A stretch of 64,000 nt of DNA from Lachnospiraceae bacterium (GTDB lineage Bacteria > Bacillota > Clostridia > Lachnospirales > Lachnospiraceae). Made by a program: the position numbers and the translations under genes. This document shows positions 53,879 through 63,631 of the stretch, piece by piece. Each line of letters starts with the position of its first letter. The first letter of the stretch is position 1. The stretch is from the NCBI GenBank assembly GCA_021205755.1, contig JAJPWX010000127.1:1-64000 (forward strand), in the 5' to 3' direction. The notes beneath the pieces were generated by a model. It ran no database searches and was not told the DNA's origin. It was given only the letters and a program-made list of their open reading frames with translations.

Positions 53879-54049
53879 TCACAAATTTTGGTGTGGAAAT
53901 AAACTTTTCACTTCAGCGGTTTTTTCATTTTTTTCGAGAATCTGCTTTATTTCTTCTATGGAGCGGTAAAACCGTAGGGCTTTCCGCTCGAGAATAGGGT
54001 GAGAAACGGTCAGAATGCGGATTCTTCTTTGCATGCCCCGCATGCGCAT
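53879..54049 (-). CDS. Possible small protein (56 aa), unknown
   Basis: A minus-strand frame starts ATG at 54049, eight bases behind an AGGAG site, and encodes MRMRGMQRRIRILTVSHPIL followed by RSIEEIKQILEKNEKTAEV, ending at 53879. Two more ATGs follow within the first six codons. The arginine-rich start and helical end fit a small nucleic-acid-binding or remnant protein. It overlaps the repeat region. Real expression is uncertain. Confidence 0.35.
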   Translation of the reverse strand: MRMRGMQRRIRILTVSHPILERKALRFYRSIEEIKQILEKNEKTAEVKSLFPHQNL

Positions 54050-54145
54050 AGGCGTCACTCCTGAAGAGTTTCTTCTATATATAATATGGTGTTATATAGA
54101 TAGGAGTGTCTTGCCTCGTCAGGGGTATCATCCGCTGCGGGGAGC

Positions 54146-54793
54146 CTATCGTGTAAGGATCATTTTACAGATCGGATTTCCCTGTGCGGAGAAACGCTCT
54201 TCGTATTCTGTCATGATATTGCCGCGTACCAGTTCTTCGTCGTTGTGAAGATCAAATGTGCAGGCACGGACGACCCATCCGGTCTCGCGGGCTTCCGTGA
54301 GAGCAAAGTCGAAGAGGACACGGTTGTCTGTTTTGAATTCAACGCAGCCGCCCGGAACGAGTATCTGCTCATAGTGTGCCAGAAACTCGCGGCCGGGAAG
54401 ACGGCGTTTTGCATGCCGGTCTTTGGGCCAGGGGTCGGAGAAGTTCAGATAGATACCGGAAACCTCCTCCGGTCCAAAGACGTCTGTCAGGTCTTCTGCG
54501 TCCATTCGCAGGAAAAGCAGATTCGTCAGGCTTTCCTGCTGCTGCCGCTTTTCGAGGGCACGCACCAGTACGCTGGAATATTTTTCAATACCGATATAGT
54601 TCCGGTCACTGTGGCGAAGCGCCATTTCGGTGATGAAGCGGCCTTTTCCCATGCCGATTTCCAGATAAAGCGGCTGTGCACGGTCAAAGACCATGTCCCA
54701 GTGTCCTTTCTTTTCCTTCATGATATCCTCTTGTATCACATAGGGGCTGGCCGCGATTTCGTCCCGCGCGCCGGGAATATTGCGAAGTCTCAT
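54146..54793 (-). CDS. trmB: tRNA (guanine-N7-)-methyltransferase
   Basis: The 215-residue TrmB makes m7G46 in tRNA. Motifs: EIGMGKGRFITEMA (SAM binding), YIGIEKYSSVLVRA, LNFSDPWPKDRHAKRRL (the family signature) and the C-terminal NIMTEYEERFSAQGNPI. The start at 54793 (MRLRNIPGARDEI) is the family's own and follows AGGAGACAAG; an upstream frame of 11 codons is not needed. Confidence 0.96.
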   Translation of the reverse strand: MRLRNIPGARDEIAASPYVIQEDIMKEKKGHWDMVFDRAQPLYLEIGMGKGRFITEMALRHSDRNYIGIEKYSSVLVRALEKRQQQESLTNLLFLRMDAEDLTDVFGPEEVSGIYLNFSDPWPKDRHAKRRLPGREFLAHYEQILVPGGCVEFKTDNRVLFDFALTEARETGWVVRACTFDLHNDEELVRGNIMTEYEERFSAQGNPICKMILTR

Positions 54794-54945
54794 AGAACTT
54801 GTCTCCTGTCGGTTTTTTGAATACAATGCTTTTATAAAATTCAGGACAGTACTTCACATTTGCTGCGAAGTTACACGCTTCCTATTTTCTCAGAAATATT
54901 GGAAATGTCAAGAGGAGGAAAAAGTGAATTTTTTAAAAGCTTGTA

Positions 54946-54974
54946 TTGACTTTGTGATGATTTCGGGTTAAAAT
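54946..54974 (+). promoter_or_regulatory. Promoter of the NlpC/P60 surface protein
   Basis: TTGACT (54946-54951), 17 bases and TAAAAT (54969-54974), about 90 bases before the ATG at 55064. Confidence 0.65.
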
Positions 54975-55063
54975 CGTAAAGAAGATTTAAAAAAACGTAA
55001 TTTATTTAATACAATAGTTGCTGGCTGAAGTTTGGGGCATATTGCGTGTGAGGATGTTGGAAT

Positions 55064-57091
55064 ATGAGAGTGTTTGGAAAGCGTGGAGGATGCAGGAAAG
55101 ATTTGCGAGAGAGCAGTTCTTTGGGAAGAATCTCTGTAGAGAACGGCTCTGCCTGGAATGCTTCTGTTAAGAGAGGCAGAAGCGGGATATTTTTGCAGGG
55201 CAAGGCTCTGGCACTGCTTGCTCTGACGTCGCTGCTTCTGTTTTGTGCTCCGGTATTACGGGCTGGGGCGGCCTGGGTGACGACGGATGCCGGGGTGATG
55301 TATACGATCTCGGACGCACCTGGATATGCGACTGGGAAAGTGACAATCGGCTCAGATAAATATTATTTTGATGAAAATGGTATTATGCAGACCGGCTTTG
55401 TGACGATCAATGGGAAGCTTCTGTATTTTTCAGAAGAGGACGGCACCCTGCAGTATGGGTGGATTACGGTTGGCGATAAGAAATATTACGCAAAAAAGAG
55501 CGGCGTTCTTTATGTTTCTGCGTGGTATGGCAAGTATTATTTCCAGGCGGACGGGTCGATGGCGGTCAGCACCTGGGTCGGCAATAAGTGGGTCGGCGAG
55601 GATGGCAAATATACCGGGACGACGAAGACCGGGTTTGTGACGCTTGAGGGGAATACTTATTACTACACGAGCGCGTCGCAGTACGCGACCGGCTGGTTTA
55701 AGGTTGACGGAAAATATTATTATGCGGATTCAGATGGAGTAGTACAGAAAAGCACCTGGGTTGGCAAAAAGTATGTGGATAGCAGCGGCGTCATGGTGAC
55801 CGGTATGTGGACGATCGGTTCCAAGACCTACATATTTAAATCCAGCGGTACCCGGTATTCCAGCTGTTGGGTAGAGTACAATGGCAATTATTATTACTGC
55901 AACAGCAAGGGCGTCGTACAGAAGAGTACCTGGATCAATGAGACGAAGTACGTCGATGAAAATGGCGTGATGGTAACAGGGTTTTATACGATTGATTCCC
56001 AGACCTACTATTTTAATGCAAAAGGTACTTTGAAAAAGAGCTGTTGGATTCGGGTGGATGGCGTTCGTTACCGCCTGAACGCATCCGGTGTGGTTCGCAC
56101 TTCCTGCTGGATCAGTGATAAGTATTATGCGAGCAGCACAGGCGCGATTCTGACTGGACTGAATGCGGTAGACGGGGAGATTTATTATTTTGATACGACG
56201 ACCGGCGCTAAGGTTACCAAGACGATGCTGACGGTTGGATCGGCGACCTATTATTTTAAGGTAAACAGCGGTCAGGCTGTGCGTAATTCCTGGGTGAAGT
56301 ACAACGGGGAGTATTATTATTTCCAGAATGATGGCAAGATGGCCACCAGTATGTGGATTGGAAAATATTATGTGAACAGCAGCGGTGTGCGTACGGATGC
56401 TACCCGGTCATCCGGATGGTGGACGAATAATGGTTCGACTTATTACCTGGATTCAGACGGAAATGAGACGACCGGTTTCCAGGTGATCAGCGGCAGTACC
56501 TATTATTTTAACTCGTCAGGCGAGATGGTGACTGGTGTACAGACGATCGGGTCGAATACGTATTATTTCTATTCGGATGGCACCATGGCGACTTCGATTA
56601 CGATTATTGTCGGATCGGTACAGTATACGATCGATGAGTCGGGTGTGGTGACGGACGCGACCAGCATTACGATCAGCGGAGACTCTCTGGGAGTTCAGAT
56701 CGCGAATTTTGCGATTCAGTATGTCGGGAATCCATATGTTTATGGAGGGACGAGCCTGACAAATGGTGCAGACTGTTCCGGATTTGTTTACGCGGTATTT
56801 GCCAGCTTTGATATTAAACTGCTTCGAACCGCGGATGAGCAGATGGATGGACCGAGCTCGTCTCAGATTGCAGCCGGGTATGCGGCAGCGGTGGAAGTAG
56901 ATCTGGACAGCCTGCAGCCGGGTGATCTGATCTTTTATGGTTCCTCGAGCTATGCTTCCCACGTAGGCATTTACATCGGTGATGGGAAGATTGTACACGC
57001 GAGCAATTCACAGGCCTATCCGGCAGGCGGGATTAAGATTTCCGATTATGATTACCGGACGCCGGTGAAAGCGGTGCGCTATTGGTCGTAA
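55064..57091 (+). CDS. Secreted repeat protein with C-terminal NlpC/P60 hydrolase
   Basis: The 675-residue protein has an unusually long basic leader (about 45 residues) before a hydrophobic signal (LALLALTSLLLFCAPVLRAG). About 20 cell-wall-binding-type repeats of the Y-Y-F-x-x-D/S-G pattern follow (for example KYYFDENGIMQTGFVTINGK), then a 120-residue NlpC/P60 domain: GNPYVYGGTSLTNGADCSGF with Cys571, DLIFYGSSSYASHVGIYIGD and the closing histidine in KIVHASNS. It probably cleaves peptidoglycan stem peptides at the surface. Confidence 0.88.
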   Translation: MRVFGKRGGCRKDLRESSSLGRISVENGSAWNASVKRGRSGIFLQGKALALLALTSLLLFCAPVLRAGAAWVTTDAGVMYTISDAPGYATGKVTIGSDKYYFDENGIMQTGFVTINGKLLYFSEEDGTLQYGWITVGDKKYYAKKSGVLYVSAWYGKYYFQADGSMAVSTWVGNKWVGEDGKYTGTTKTGFVTLEGNTYYYTSASQYATGWFKVDGKYYYADSDGVVQKSTWVGKKYVDSSGVMVTGMWTIGSKTYIFKSSGTRYSSCWVEYNGNYYYCNSKGVVQKSTWINETKYVDENGVMVTGFYTIDSQTYYFNAKGTLKKSCWIRVDGVRYRLNASGVVRTSCWISDKYYASSTGAILTGLNAVDGEIYYFDTTTGAKVTKTMLTVGSATYYFKVNSGQAVRNSWVKYNGEYYYFQNDGKMATSMWIGKYYVNSSGVRTDATRSSGWWTNNGSTYYLDSDGNETTGFQVISGSTYYFNSSGEMVTGVQTIGSNTYYFYSDGTMATSITIIVGSVQYTIDESGVVTDATSITISGDSLGVQIANFAIQYVGNPYVYGGTSLTNGADCSGFVYAVFASFDIKLLRTADEQMDGPSSSQIAAGYAAAVEVDLDSLQPGDLIFYGSSSYASHVGIYIGDGKIVHASNSQAYPAGGIKISDYDYRTPVKAVRYWS

Positions 57092-57125
57092 GGGCGGTTT
57101 AAAATTTTTGTTGCAGCAGTGTATG

Positions 57126-57155
57126 AAAAGGACGCAAAAGTGTGCGTCCTTTTTC
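57126..57155 (+). terminator. Terminator of the NlpC/P60 protein gene
   Basis: AAAAGGACGC (57126-57135) and GCGTCCTTTT (57144-57153) form a 10-base-pair stem with more Ts after it. Confidence 0.85.
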
Positions 57156-57174
57156 TGTAAAACGAACTGTTGCC

Positions 57175-57203
57175 TTTACAAATGCGGAAAAATGGATTAG
57201 AAT
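57175..57203 (+). promoter_or_regulatory. pfkA: pfkA promoter
   Basis: TTTACA (57175-57180), 17 bases and TAGAAT (57198-57203), 36 bases before the pfkA ATG, which follows ACAGGAGGTG. Confidence 0.6.
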
Positions 57204-57239
57204 GAGGGAGGAACTAAGGACACGCACAGGAGGTGTGAG

Positions 57240-58214
57240 ATGGCGAAAAAGGTGGAGACAATTGGAGTATTGACAAGCGGCGGCGATGCGCCCGGCATGA
57301 ACCCGGCCATTCGCGCGGTGGTGCGCAAGGCACTGTCACAGGGTATTAGGGTAAAGGGAATTTACCAGGGCTACAAAGGGCTTTTGAATGAGGAAATCGA
57401 GGAATTAAATGCGCGCAGTGTTTCCGATACGATTTCCAAAGGCGGCACGATCCTTTATACGGCGCGGTGTTCCGAGTTCCGTACGAAAGAAGGACAGGAT
57501 GAAGGCGCTGAGATTTGCAGGAAGCATGGTATTGATGGTCTGGTAGTGATCGGAGGAGACGGCTCTTTTAAAGGAGCGCAGCAGTTGGCTGCCAGAGGAA
57601 TTAATACGATTGGTGTTCCGGGTACGATTGACTTGGATATCGCCTGTACGGATTATACAATTGGTTTTGACACGGCGGTGAATACGGCGATGGATGCGAT
57701 TGACAAGGTCAGGGATACATCCACCTCTCATGAGCGGTGCAGTATCATTGAAGTGATGGGAAGGAATGCCGGCTATATCGCGCTGTGGTGCGGCATTGCA
57801 AATGGTGCGGAGGATATTCTTCTGCCGGAACAGTATGATTATGACGAGCAGATTTTGATTAACAATATTATTAATAACCGGAAGCGTGGGAAGAAGCATC
57901 ATATTATCATTAATGCGGAGGGAATTGGGCATTCCACGAGTATGGCGCGCCGGATTGAGGCAGCGACCGGCCTGGAGACACGGGCGACGATCCTTGGTCA
58001 TCTGCAGCGAGGCGGCAGTCCAACCTGCCGTGACCGTGTATATGGATCCATGATGGGCGCGATGGCGGCAGATCTGCTGATCGCCGGCAAGACGAACCGT
58101 GTGGTGGCTTATAAGAATGGTGAATATGTGGATTACGACATTGATGAGGCGCTTGCGATGCAGAAAGAGCTTCCGGAATATATGGTGCGTGTGGCAAAAG
58201 CGATGCAGATATAA
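57240..58214 (+). CDS. pfkA: ATP-dependent 6-phosphofructokinase
   Basis: The 324-residue glycolytic enzyme has the group A ATP-PFK pattern: GVLTSGGDAPGMNPAIRA, VVIGGDGSFKGAQQLA (glycine in GGDGS marks ATP rather than pyrophosphate use), the catalytic PGTIDLDIACTDYTIGFDTA and EVMGRNAGYIAL, and the allosteric-site ILGHLQRGG region. It leads a run of housekeeping genes on the same strand. Confidence 0.96.
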   Translation: MAKKVETIGVLTSGGDAPGMNPAIRAVVRKALSQGIRVKGIYQGYKGLLNEEIEELNARSVSDTISKGGTILYTARCSEFRTKEGQDEGAEICRKHGIDGLVVIGGDGSFKGAQQLAARGINTIGVPGTIDLDIACTDYTIGFDTAVNTAMDAIDKVRDTSTSHERCSIIEVMGRNAGYIALWCGIANGAEDILLPEQYDYDEQILINNIINNRKRGKKHHIIINAEGIGHSTSMARRIEAATGLETRATILGHLQRGGSPTCRDRVYGSMMGAMAADLLIAGKTNRVVAYKNGEYVDYDIDEALAMQKELPEYMVRVAKAMQI

Positions 58215-58309
58215 AAAGAAATCTCCTTTGGAGGTTTGATGGGAGATTCGATGGTGTATCAGGAGCAGGCGGGTTTGCGGCAGGCGCAGGGGAAGGAAAG
58301 CAATACAAA

Positions 58310-59176
58310 GTGATTACAAGTACATCAAATCTTCAGGTGAAACAGCTGATTCAGCTGCAAAAGAAGGCGAAGGAACGGAATACACAGGATGTTTTTGTCG
58401 TGGAAGGTTCGAAGATGGCTCTGGAGGTGCCTGACAGTCAGCTCGTGCAGATTTATGTCTCAGAGCGGTTTTATGAAAAAGATCCGGCCTTTTTCGGCGA
58501 GGACAGGCCGGTGACTGTGTTGTCGGATCGGGTGTTTGAAAGTGTGTCGGATACGAGGACTCCGCAGGGAGTCCTCTGTGTTGTACGACAATATCATTAT
58601 GACTTAGAGGATTTGCTGGGGACAGCCGCCAGAGAGCCTTTGATCATAGCGCTGGAGAATCTTCAGGATCCGGGAAATCTGGGTACGATTGTGCGCACAG
58701 CGGAAGGCGCGGGGGTGACGGGTATTTTGCTCAGCCCGGGCTGTGTAGATCTCTATAACCCAAAAGTGATTCGTTCTACGATGGGCGCAGTTTACCGGAT
58801 GCCTTTTTATTATACGGATGATTTTGAGCGAGAACTGCGTACACTGAAGCAAAGGGGAGTGCGCTTGTTTGCGGCGCACCTGGAGGGGAGTGTCCCCTAC
58901 GATGAGGAAACCTATTGCGGGCCGTCGGGCTTCCTGATCGGGAATGAGAGCCAGGGACTGACCGATGAGACGGCGGCAATTGCGAACGCGCGGATCCGGA
59001 TTCCCATGTGCGGGCAGGTGGAGTCGTTGAATGCGGCCGTTGCGGCGTCGGTGCTGATGTATGAGGCGAATCGGCAGCGGCGAAGGGTACTGTCTGGTAA
59101 GGAAGGAATTCAGAAAAAGCTTCGGCCGGAAAAAAGATCAGGAAAGGAATTCAGGAAAGAAGGCATAGTTTCATGA
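58310..59176 (+). CDS. TrmH/SpoU-family RNA methyltransferase
   Basis: The 288-residue SPOUT enzyme 2'-O-methylates rRNA or tRNA. It has the SpoU substrate-binding N-terminal domain (VKQLIQLQKKAKERNTQDVF, VEGSKMALEV) and the knotted SAM site: LENLQDPGNLGTIVRTAEG, VIRSTMGAVYRMPF, GNESQGLTDE and IPMCGQVESLNAAVAASVL. The start is a GTG at 58310 behind GGGGAAGGAAAG. It ends in a basic Lys/Arg-rich tail overlapping the greA start by four bases. Confidence 0.9.
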   Translation: MITSTSNLQVKQLIQLQKKAKERNTQDVFVVEGSKMALEVPDSQLVQIYVSERFYEKDPAFFGEDRPVTVLSDRVFESVSDTRTPQGVLCVVRQYHYDLEDLLGTAAREPLIIALENLQDPGNLGTIVRTAEGAGVTGILLSPGCVDLYNPKVIRSTMGAVYRMPFYYTDDFERELRTLKQRGVRLFAAHLEGSVPYDEETYCGPSGFLIGNESQGLTDETAAIANARIRIPMCGQVESLNAAVAASVLMYEANRQRRRVLSGKEGIQKKLRPEKRSGKEFRKEGIVS

Positions 59177-59676
59177 GAGAACAGTTGACAGAGGCGGATG
59201 TGAAATCCATTCAGGAGGAGATTGAATATCGCAAGCTGGTGGTACGCAAAGAGGCGATTGAGGCGGTGAAGGAAGCGCGCGCGCACGGGGATCTGAGTGA
59301 GAATTTTGAATATCACGCGGCGAAGACGGACAAGAATAAAAATGAGAGCCGCATCCGTTACCTGGAGAGGATGCTGAAGACGGCGGAAGTGATTTCTGAC
59401 GATTCGAAGGAGGATGAAGTTGGAATTCACAATAAGGTAGAGGTATACGTGGAGGACGACGATGAGACAGAAGTCTATCAGATTGTGACGTCTGTGCGGG
59501 GAAATTCGCTGGATGGAAGGATCAGTATCGAATCCCCGATGGGAAAGGCTCTGCTCGGACATAAGGTTGGAGACCGGGTCCTGGTGCAGGTGAATGAGAA
59601 TTTTGGATACTATGTAGAAATCCGCAGTATTGATAAGACCGCGGATGGAGAGAATGAGGAGCTGCGGCAGTATTAA
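59173..59676 (+). CDS. greA: Transcription elongation factor GreA
   Basis: The 167-residue GreA stimulates transcript cleavage by stalled RNA polymerase. The N-terminal coiled coil carries the catalytic acidic tip in EARAHGDLSENFEYHAAKTD, and the C-terminal FKBP-like domain ends with ISIESPMGKALLGHKVGDRV. It overlaps the upstream methyltransferase gene by four bases, so translation is coupled. Confidence 0.94.
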   Translation: MREQLTEADVKSIQEEIEYRKLVVRKEAIEAVKEARAHGDLSENFEYHAAKTDKNKNESRIRYLERMLKTAEVISDDSKEDEVGIHNKVEVYVEDDDETEVYQIVTSVRGNSLDGRISIESPMGKALLGHKVGDRVLVQVNENFGYYVEIRSIDKTADGENEELRQY

Positions 59677-59697
59677 AAAGAAAGGAGAGGCTTCCGT

Positions 59698-61614
59698 TTG
59701 GAGGATGAAAAAAACGCCCCCATTTTTAATATAGAAGAAGAACTGAAGAAGCTTCCCGGGCGGCCGGGCGTTTACATCATGCATGACGCACGGGATGAGA
59801 TTATTTACGTTGGCAAAGCCATCAGCCTGAAGAACCGGGTGCGGCAGTATTTCCAGACAAGCCGAAATAAGGGTCCCAAGATTGAGCAGATGGTGCAGCG
59901 TATTTGCCGGTTCGAATATATCGTGACGGATTCGGAGCTTGAGGCGCTGGTGCTGGAAAGCAATCTGATTAAAGAGCATCGTCCGAAATATAATACGATG
60001 CTGAAGGATGACAAAAGCTATCCGTTTATTAAGGTAACGGTGGGGGAAGCGTTTCCGCGCGTCGTGTTTTCACGCAATATGAAAAAGGATAAGTCCCGGT
60101 ATTTTGGGCCTTTTACAAGTGCCGGAGCGGTGAAGGATACCATTGAGCTGATTGATAAGCTTTATAAGCTCCGAAACTGTACGCTTTCCTTTCCGCGAGA
60201 TATCGGGAAGGATCGGGCCTGTCTTTACTATCACATCGGGCAGTGTCCGGCTCCATGTCAGGGAAAAATCAGCAGTGAGGAATACCGCAAGTCGGTGGAT
60301 GGAGCGTTGGAGTTTCTGGGTGGGAATTATGCGCCGGTGCTGGATATGCTGCAGGAGAAGATGGAGCAGGCTTCTGAGGAACTGGATTTTGAAAAGGCGA
60401 TTGAGTACCGGGATTTGCAAAGCAGCGTGCGGCAGGTTGCGCAGCGGCAGAAAATTACGCACGAGGACGGCGAGGATAAGGATGTGCTGGCAATGGCCGT
60501 GGATGGCGGCGATGCGGTGGTACAGGTCTTTTTTATCCGCGGCGGCAAGATGATCGGGAGGGATCATTTTTACCTGCGGGTCGCACCGCACGACACCAAG
60601 GCAGTTATTTTAAGCAGTTTTATCAAGCAATATTACGCGGGTACACCGTTTGTGCCGCGGGAGCTGATGCTGGAGACGGAGATTGAAGACCAGGGGCTTG
60701 TGGAGAAATGGCTCACCGAAAAGCGTGGCCAGAGGGTTTATCTTCGGGTGCCGAAAAAAGGAACGAAAGAGAAGCTGGTGGAGATGGCTGCGGAAAATGC
60801 GTCGATTGTCCTGCGCCAGGATCGGGAGCGGATCAAGCGAGAGGAAGGCCGTACGATCGGAGCGGTTCACGAGATTGAGAATTTGCTGGGCATTGATCGG
60901 GCGATGCGCATGGAGGCTTATGATATTTCCAACATCAGCGGTTTCGAGTCCGTCGGTTCCATGATTGTCTATGAAAAGGGAAAACCAAAACGCAGCGATT
61001 ACCGCAAGTTTAAGATTCGGACGGTACAGGGACCGGATGATTACGCGAGCATGGAGGAAGTACTGACCCGGCGGTTTGCGCATGGACTGGAAGAACGGAA
61101 AGAGCTGGACGAGAAGGGCATGGGCTATGAGATGGGAAGCTTCAGCCGTTTCCCGGATCTGCTTCTGATGGATGGCGGCCGCGGCCAGGTCAATGTGGCG
61201 CTTCGTGTGCTGGATAACCTTGGCATATCCATTCCTGTCTGCGGTATGGTAAAGGATGATTTTCACCGGACACGCGGCATTTATTTTGATAATGTCGAGC
61301 TGCCGATTGATACGCATTCGGAGGCGTTTCACCTGGTTACACGCATACAGGATGAGGCACACCGATTTGCGATTGAGTATCACCGCAGCCTTCGCAGCAA
61401 AGCGCAGGTGCATTCGTTGCTGGATGAGATTGAGGGGATTGGGCCGACTCGCCGCAAGGCGCTGATGCGAACCTTCCAGTCGCTGGAGGCCATTCGCGAC
61501 GCGTCTCTGGAGGAATTGACAAATGCGCCGTCCATGAATGCACGCAGCGCACGGGAAGTGTATGATTATTTTCATGGCGAAGAGCAGAAAGGCTCCAGAA
61601 TTGAGGAAGAGTAG
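59698..61614 (+). CDS. uvrC: UvrABC nuclease subunit C
   Basis: The 638-residue UvrC makes both incisions in nucleotide excision repair. It shows the GIY-YIG domain ([24 protein letters not shown]), a UvrB-binding UVR motif (near residue 215, [11 protein letters not shown]), the RNase H-like domain with [16 protein letters not shown] and a C-terminal helix-hairpin-helix ([16 protein letters not shown]). The start is a TTG at 59698 behind AAAGGAGAGG; no in-frame ATG fits. Confidence 0.95.
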   Translation: MEDEKNAPIFNIEEELKKLPGRPGVYIMHDARDEIIYVGKAISLKNRVRQYFQTSRNKGPKIEQMVQRICRFEYIVTDSELEALVLESNLIKEHRPKYNTMLKDDKSYPFIKVTVGEAFPRVVFSRNMKKDKSRYFGPFTSAGAVKDTIELIDKLYKLRNCTLSFPRDIGKDRACLYYHIGQCPAPCQGKISSEEYRKSVDGALEFLGGNYAPVLDMLQEKMEQASEELDFEKAIEYRDLQSSVRQVAQRQKITHEDGEDKDVLAMAVDGGDAVVQVFFIRGGKMIGRDHFYLRVAPHDTKAVILSSFIKQYYAGTPFVPRELMLETEIEDQGLVEKWLTEKRGQRVYLRVPKKGTKEKLVEMAAENASIVLRQDRERIKREEGRTIGAVHEIENLLGIDRAMRMEAYDISNISGFESVGSMIVYEKGKPKRSDYRKFKIRTVQGPDDYASMEEVLTRRFAHGLEERKELDEKGMGYEMGSFSRFPDLLLMDGGRGQVNVALRVLDNLGISIPVCGMVKDDFHRTRGIYFDNVELPIDTHSEAFHLVTRIQDEAHRFAIEYHRSLRSKAQVHSLLDEIEGIGPTRRKALMRTFQSLEAIRDASLEELTNAPSMNARSAREVYDYFHGEEQKGSRIEEE

Positions 61615-61632
61615 AGAATTGCGGGTTTTATC

Positions 61633-61661
61633 TGGACAAATATATGGGAATCAGGTACAAT
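61633..61661 (+). promoter_or_regulatory. hprK: hprK promoter
   Basis: TGGACA (61633-61638), 17 bases and TACAAT (61656-61661), between uvrC and hprK. Confidence 0.6.
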
Positions 61662-61743
61662 CGGATATTATCTGCCCTGTATGAGCGGAATTAGAATACA
61701 GGCAGGACAAAAATACAAAATTTATACAGGAGGGATTTTGCAT

Positions 61744-62691
61744 ATGCCGACAGCCAGTGTTTCGTTGGAAAAGATTGTTGAAAAAATGGAACTGAAAAAT
61801 CTGACTCCAGAGATTGATATTTCGAATAAAAGGGTGGTTACGTCGGAGATTAACCGTCCGGCGCTGCAGCTTACCGGCTATTTTGACCATTTCTATTCGG
61901 AACGGGTGCAGATTATCGGATATGTGGAGTACACGTATCTGGAACATCTTTCACGGGAAACGAAGGTCCCTGTGTACGAAAAGTTTTTATCTTATAATGT
62001 GCCATGTATTATTTATACGACGATGACAGAGCCGGATGAAGATATGCTCCGCCTGGCAAAGCAGTACCAGGTGCCGATCTTTATTACGGAGCAGACAACG
62101 TCTGGATTTATGGCAGAGATCATTCGCTGGCTGAATGTGGAGCTGGCGCCGTGTATTTCGATTCACGGCGTGCTGGTGGATGTGTACGGTGAAGGGATTC
62201 TGATCATGGGCGAGAGCGGCATCGGTAAGAGCGAGGCGGCGTTGGAGCTGATTAAGCGCGGACACCGCCTGGTCACGGATGATGTTGTAGAGATCCGTAA
62301 GGTCAGCGACGCGACGCTGATCGGCGCATCGCCGGATATTACGCGGCATTTTATTGAACTGCGCGGCATCGGCATTATTGATGTGAAGACGTTGTTCGGT
62401 GTGGAGAGTGTAAAGAATACACAGCAGATTGACCTGGTGATTAAGCTGGAGGAGTGGAGTCGGGATAAAGAGTATGACCGGCTTGGGCTGGAAGAGGAAT
62501 ATACGGAATTTTTGGGGAACAAAGTGGTATGTCATTCTCTGCCGATCCGTCCGGGCAGGAACCTGGCAGTGATTGTGGAAGCAGCGGCGGTCAACCACAG
62601 ACAGAAGAAGATGGGTTATAATGCGGCGCAGGAGTTGTACAATCGTGTACAGAACAGCCTGATGAGAAATGCACAGAATAAGGAGCAGTGA
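61744..62691 (+). CDS. hprK: HPr kinase/phosphorylase
   Basis: The 315-residue HprK/P phosphorylates Ser46 of HPr and Crh to drive carbon catabolite repression. It has the N-terminal domain, Walker A GESGIGKS at 156-163 and the HPrK signature region (IELRGIGIIDVKTLFGVESV). A conserved C-terminal basic tail follows. The start at 61744 follows AGGAGGG; an open frame continues 21 codons further. Confidence 0.96.
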   Translation: MPTASVSLEKIVEKMELKNLTPEIDISNKRVVTSEINRPALQLTGYFDHFYSERVQIIGYVEYTYLEHLSRETKVPVYEKFLSYNVPCIIYTTMTEPDEDMLRLAKQYQVPIFITEQTTSGFMAEIIRWLNVELAPCISIHGVLVDVYGEGILIMGESGIGKSEAALELIKRGHRLVTDDVVEIRKVSDATLIGASPDITRHFIELRGIGIIDVKTLFGVESVKNTQQIDLVIKLEEWSRDKEYDRLGLEEEYTEFLGNKVVCHSLPIRPGRNLAVIVEAAAVNHRQKKMGYNAAQELYNRVQNSLMRNAQNKEQ

Positions 62692-62695
62692 GATT

Positions 62696-63631
62696 ATGGC
62701 TAAGTATTGTTTTGGGATTGATGTTGGCGGTACAACGATTAAATGCGGGCTTTTTCAGACGGATGGCGTAATGCTGGACAAATGGGAAATCCGTACCAGA
62801 GTAGAAGAAAGTGGCAGATATATTCTCCCGGATGTGGCAGAGACGATTCTGGCAAAAATAGCAGAAAAGAATCTCAGCAAAAGCGACATTGCAGGCGTGG
62901 GGATTGGCGTTCCGGGGCCGGTCAATGAGGCCGGAGAGGTGCCGGAAGCGGTAAACATCCACTGGGGTTATGTGAATGTAGTGAAAGAGCTTGGCGATCT
63001 GACCGGGATGACGGTCAAGGCGGCAAATGACGCGAACGTAGCGGCGCTCGGTGAGCTCTGGCAGGGCGGCGGTACGGGCTACCAGGATATGATTATGGTG
63101 ACTTTGGGGACCGGCGTAGGCGGCGGAATTATTCTCGGCGGCAAGATTGTGGCAGGCGCGCACGGCGCGGGAGGCGAGATCGGTCATGCACATGTGGATG
63201 ATACGATGGTTGAGGCCTGCAACTGCGGCAACCATGGATGCCTGGAACAGTTTGCTTCCGCCACGGGGATTGCGAATCTCGCGAAAAAGATTCTGGAGGC
63301 CAGCGACGCTCCATCCGTAATACGCGGACATCGTAATATTTCCGCGAAGACTGTTTTTGACGCAGTAAAAGAAGGGGACGCTCTGGCCATTCAGGTAGCG
63401 GAACAGTTTGGGGAATATCTTGGGAAAGCGCTGGCGGTATTTTCCGTTGTAGTAGACCCGGAGGTGATTGTGATCGGCGGAGGCGTATCGAACGCGGGAC
63501 CGATTTTACTGGATTATGTGACGGGGCCGTTCTGCAAAAACACATTTCCGCCGTGCCGGGATACGAAATTTGCCCTTGCAAAGCTGGGAAATGACGCCGG
63601 AATTTATGGTGCGGCGAAGATGGTATTATAA
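62696..63631 (+). CDS. ROK-family glucokinase
   Basis: The 311-residue kinase has the ROK pattern: GIDVGGTTIKCGLF, GVPGPV, the signature CNCGNHGCLEQFASATGIA with its zinc-type cysteines (three within CNCGNHGC) and catalytic region NDANVAALGELWQGG. Firmicute glucokinases of this type phosphorylate glucose and related hexoses. It begins five bases after the hprK stop, so the two are co-transcribed, linking sugar phosphorylation with catabolite repression. The start at 62696 follows AAGGAG. Confidence 0.92.
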   Translation: MAKYCFGIDVGGTTIKCGLFQTDGVMLDKWEIRTRVEESGRYILPDVAETILAKIAEKNLSKSDIAGVGIGVPGPVNEAGEVPEAVNIHWGYVNVVKELGDLTGMTVKAANDANVAALGELWQGGGTGYQDMIMVTLGTGVGGGIILGGKIVAGAHGAGGEIGHAHVDDTMVEACNCGNHGCLEQFASATGIANLAKKILEASDAPSVIRGHRNISAKTVFDAVKEGDALAIQVAEQFGEYLGKALAVFSVVVDPEVIVIGGGVSNAGPILLDYVTGPFCKNTFPPCRDTKFALAKLGNDAGIYGAAKMVL

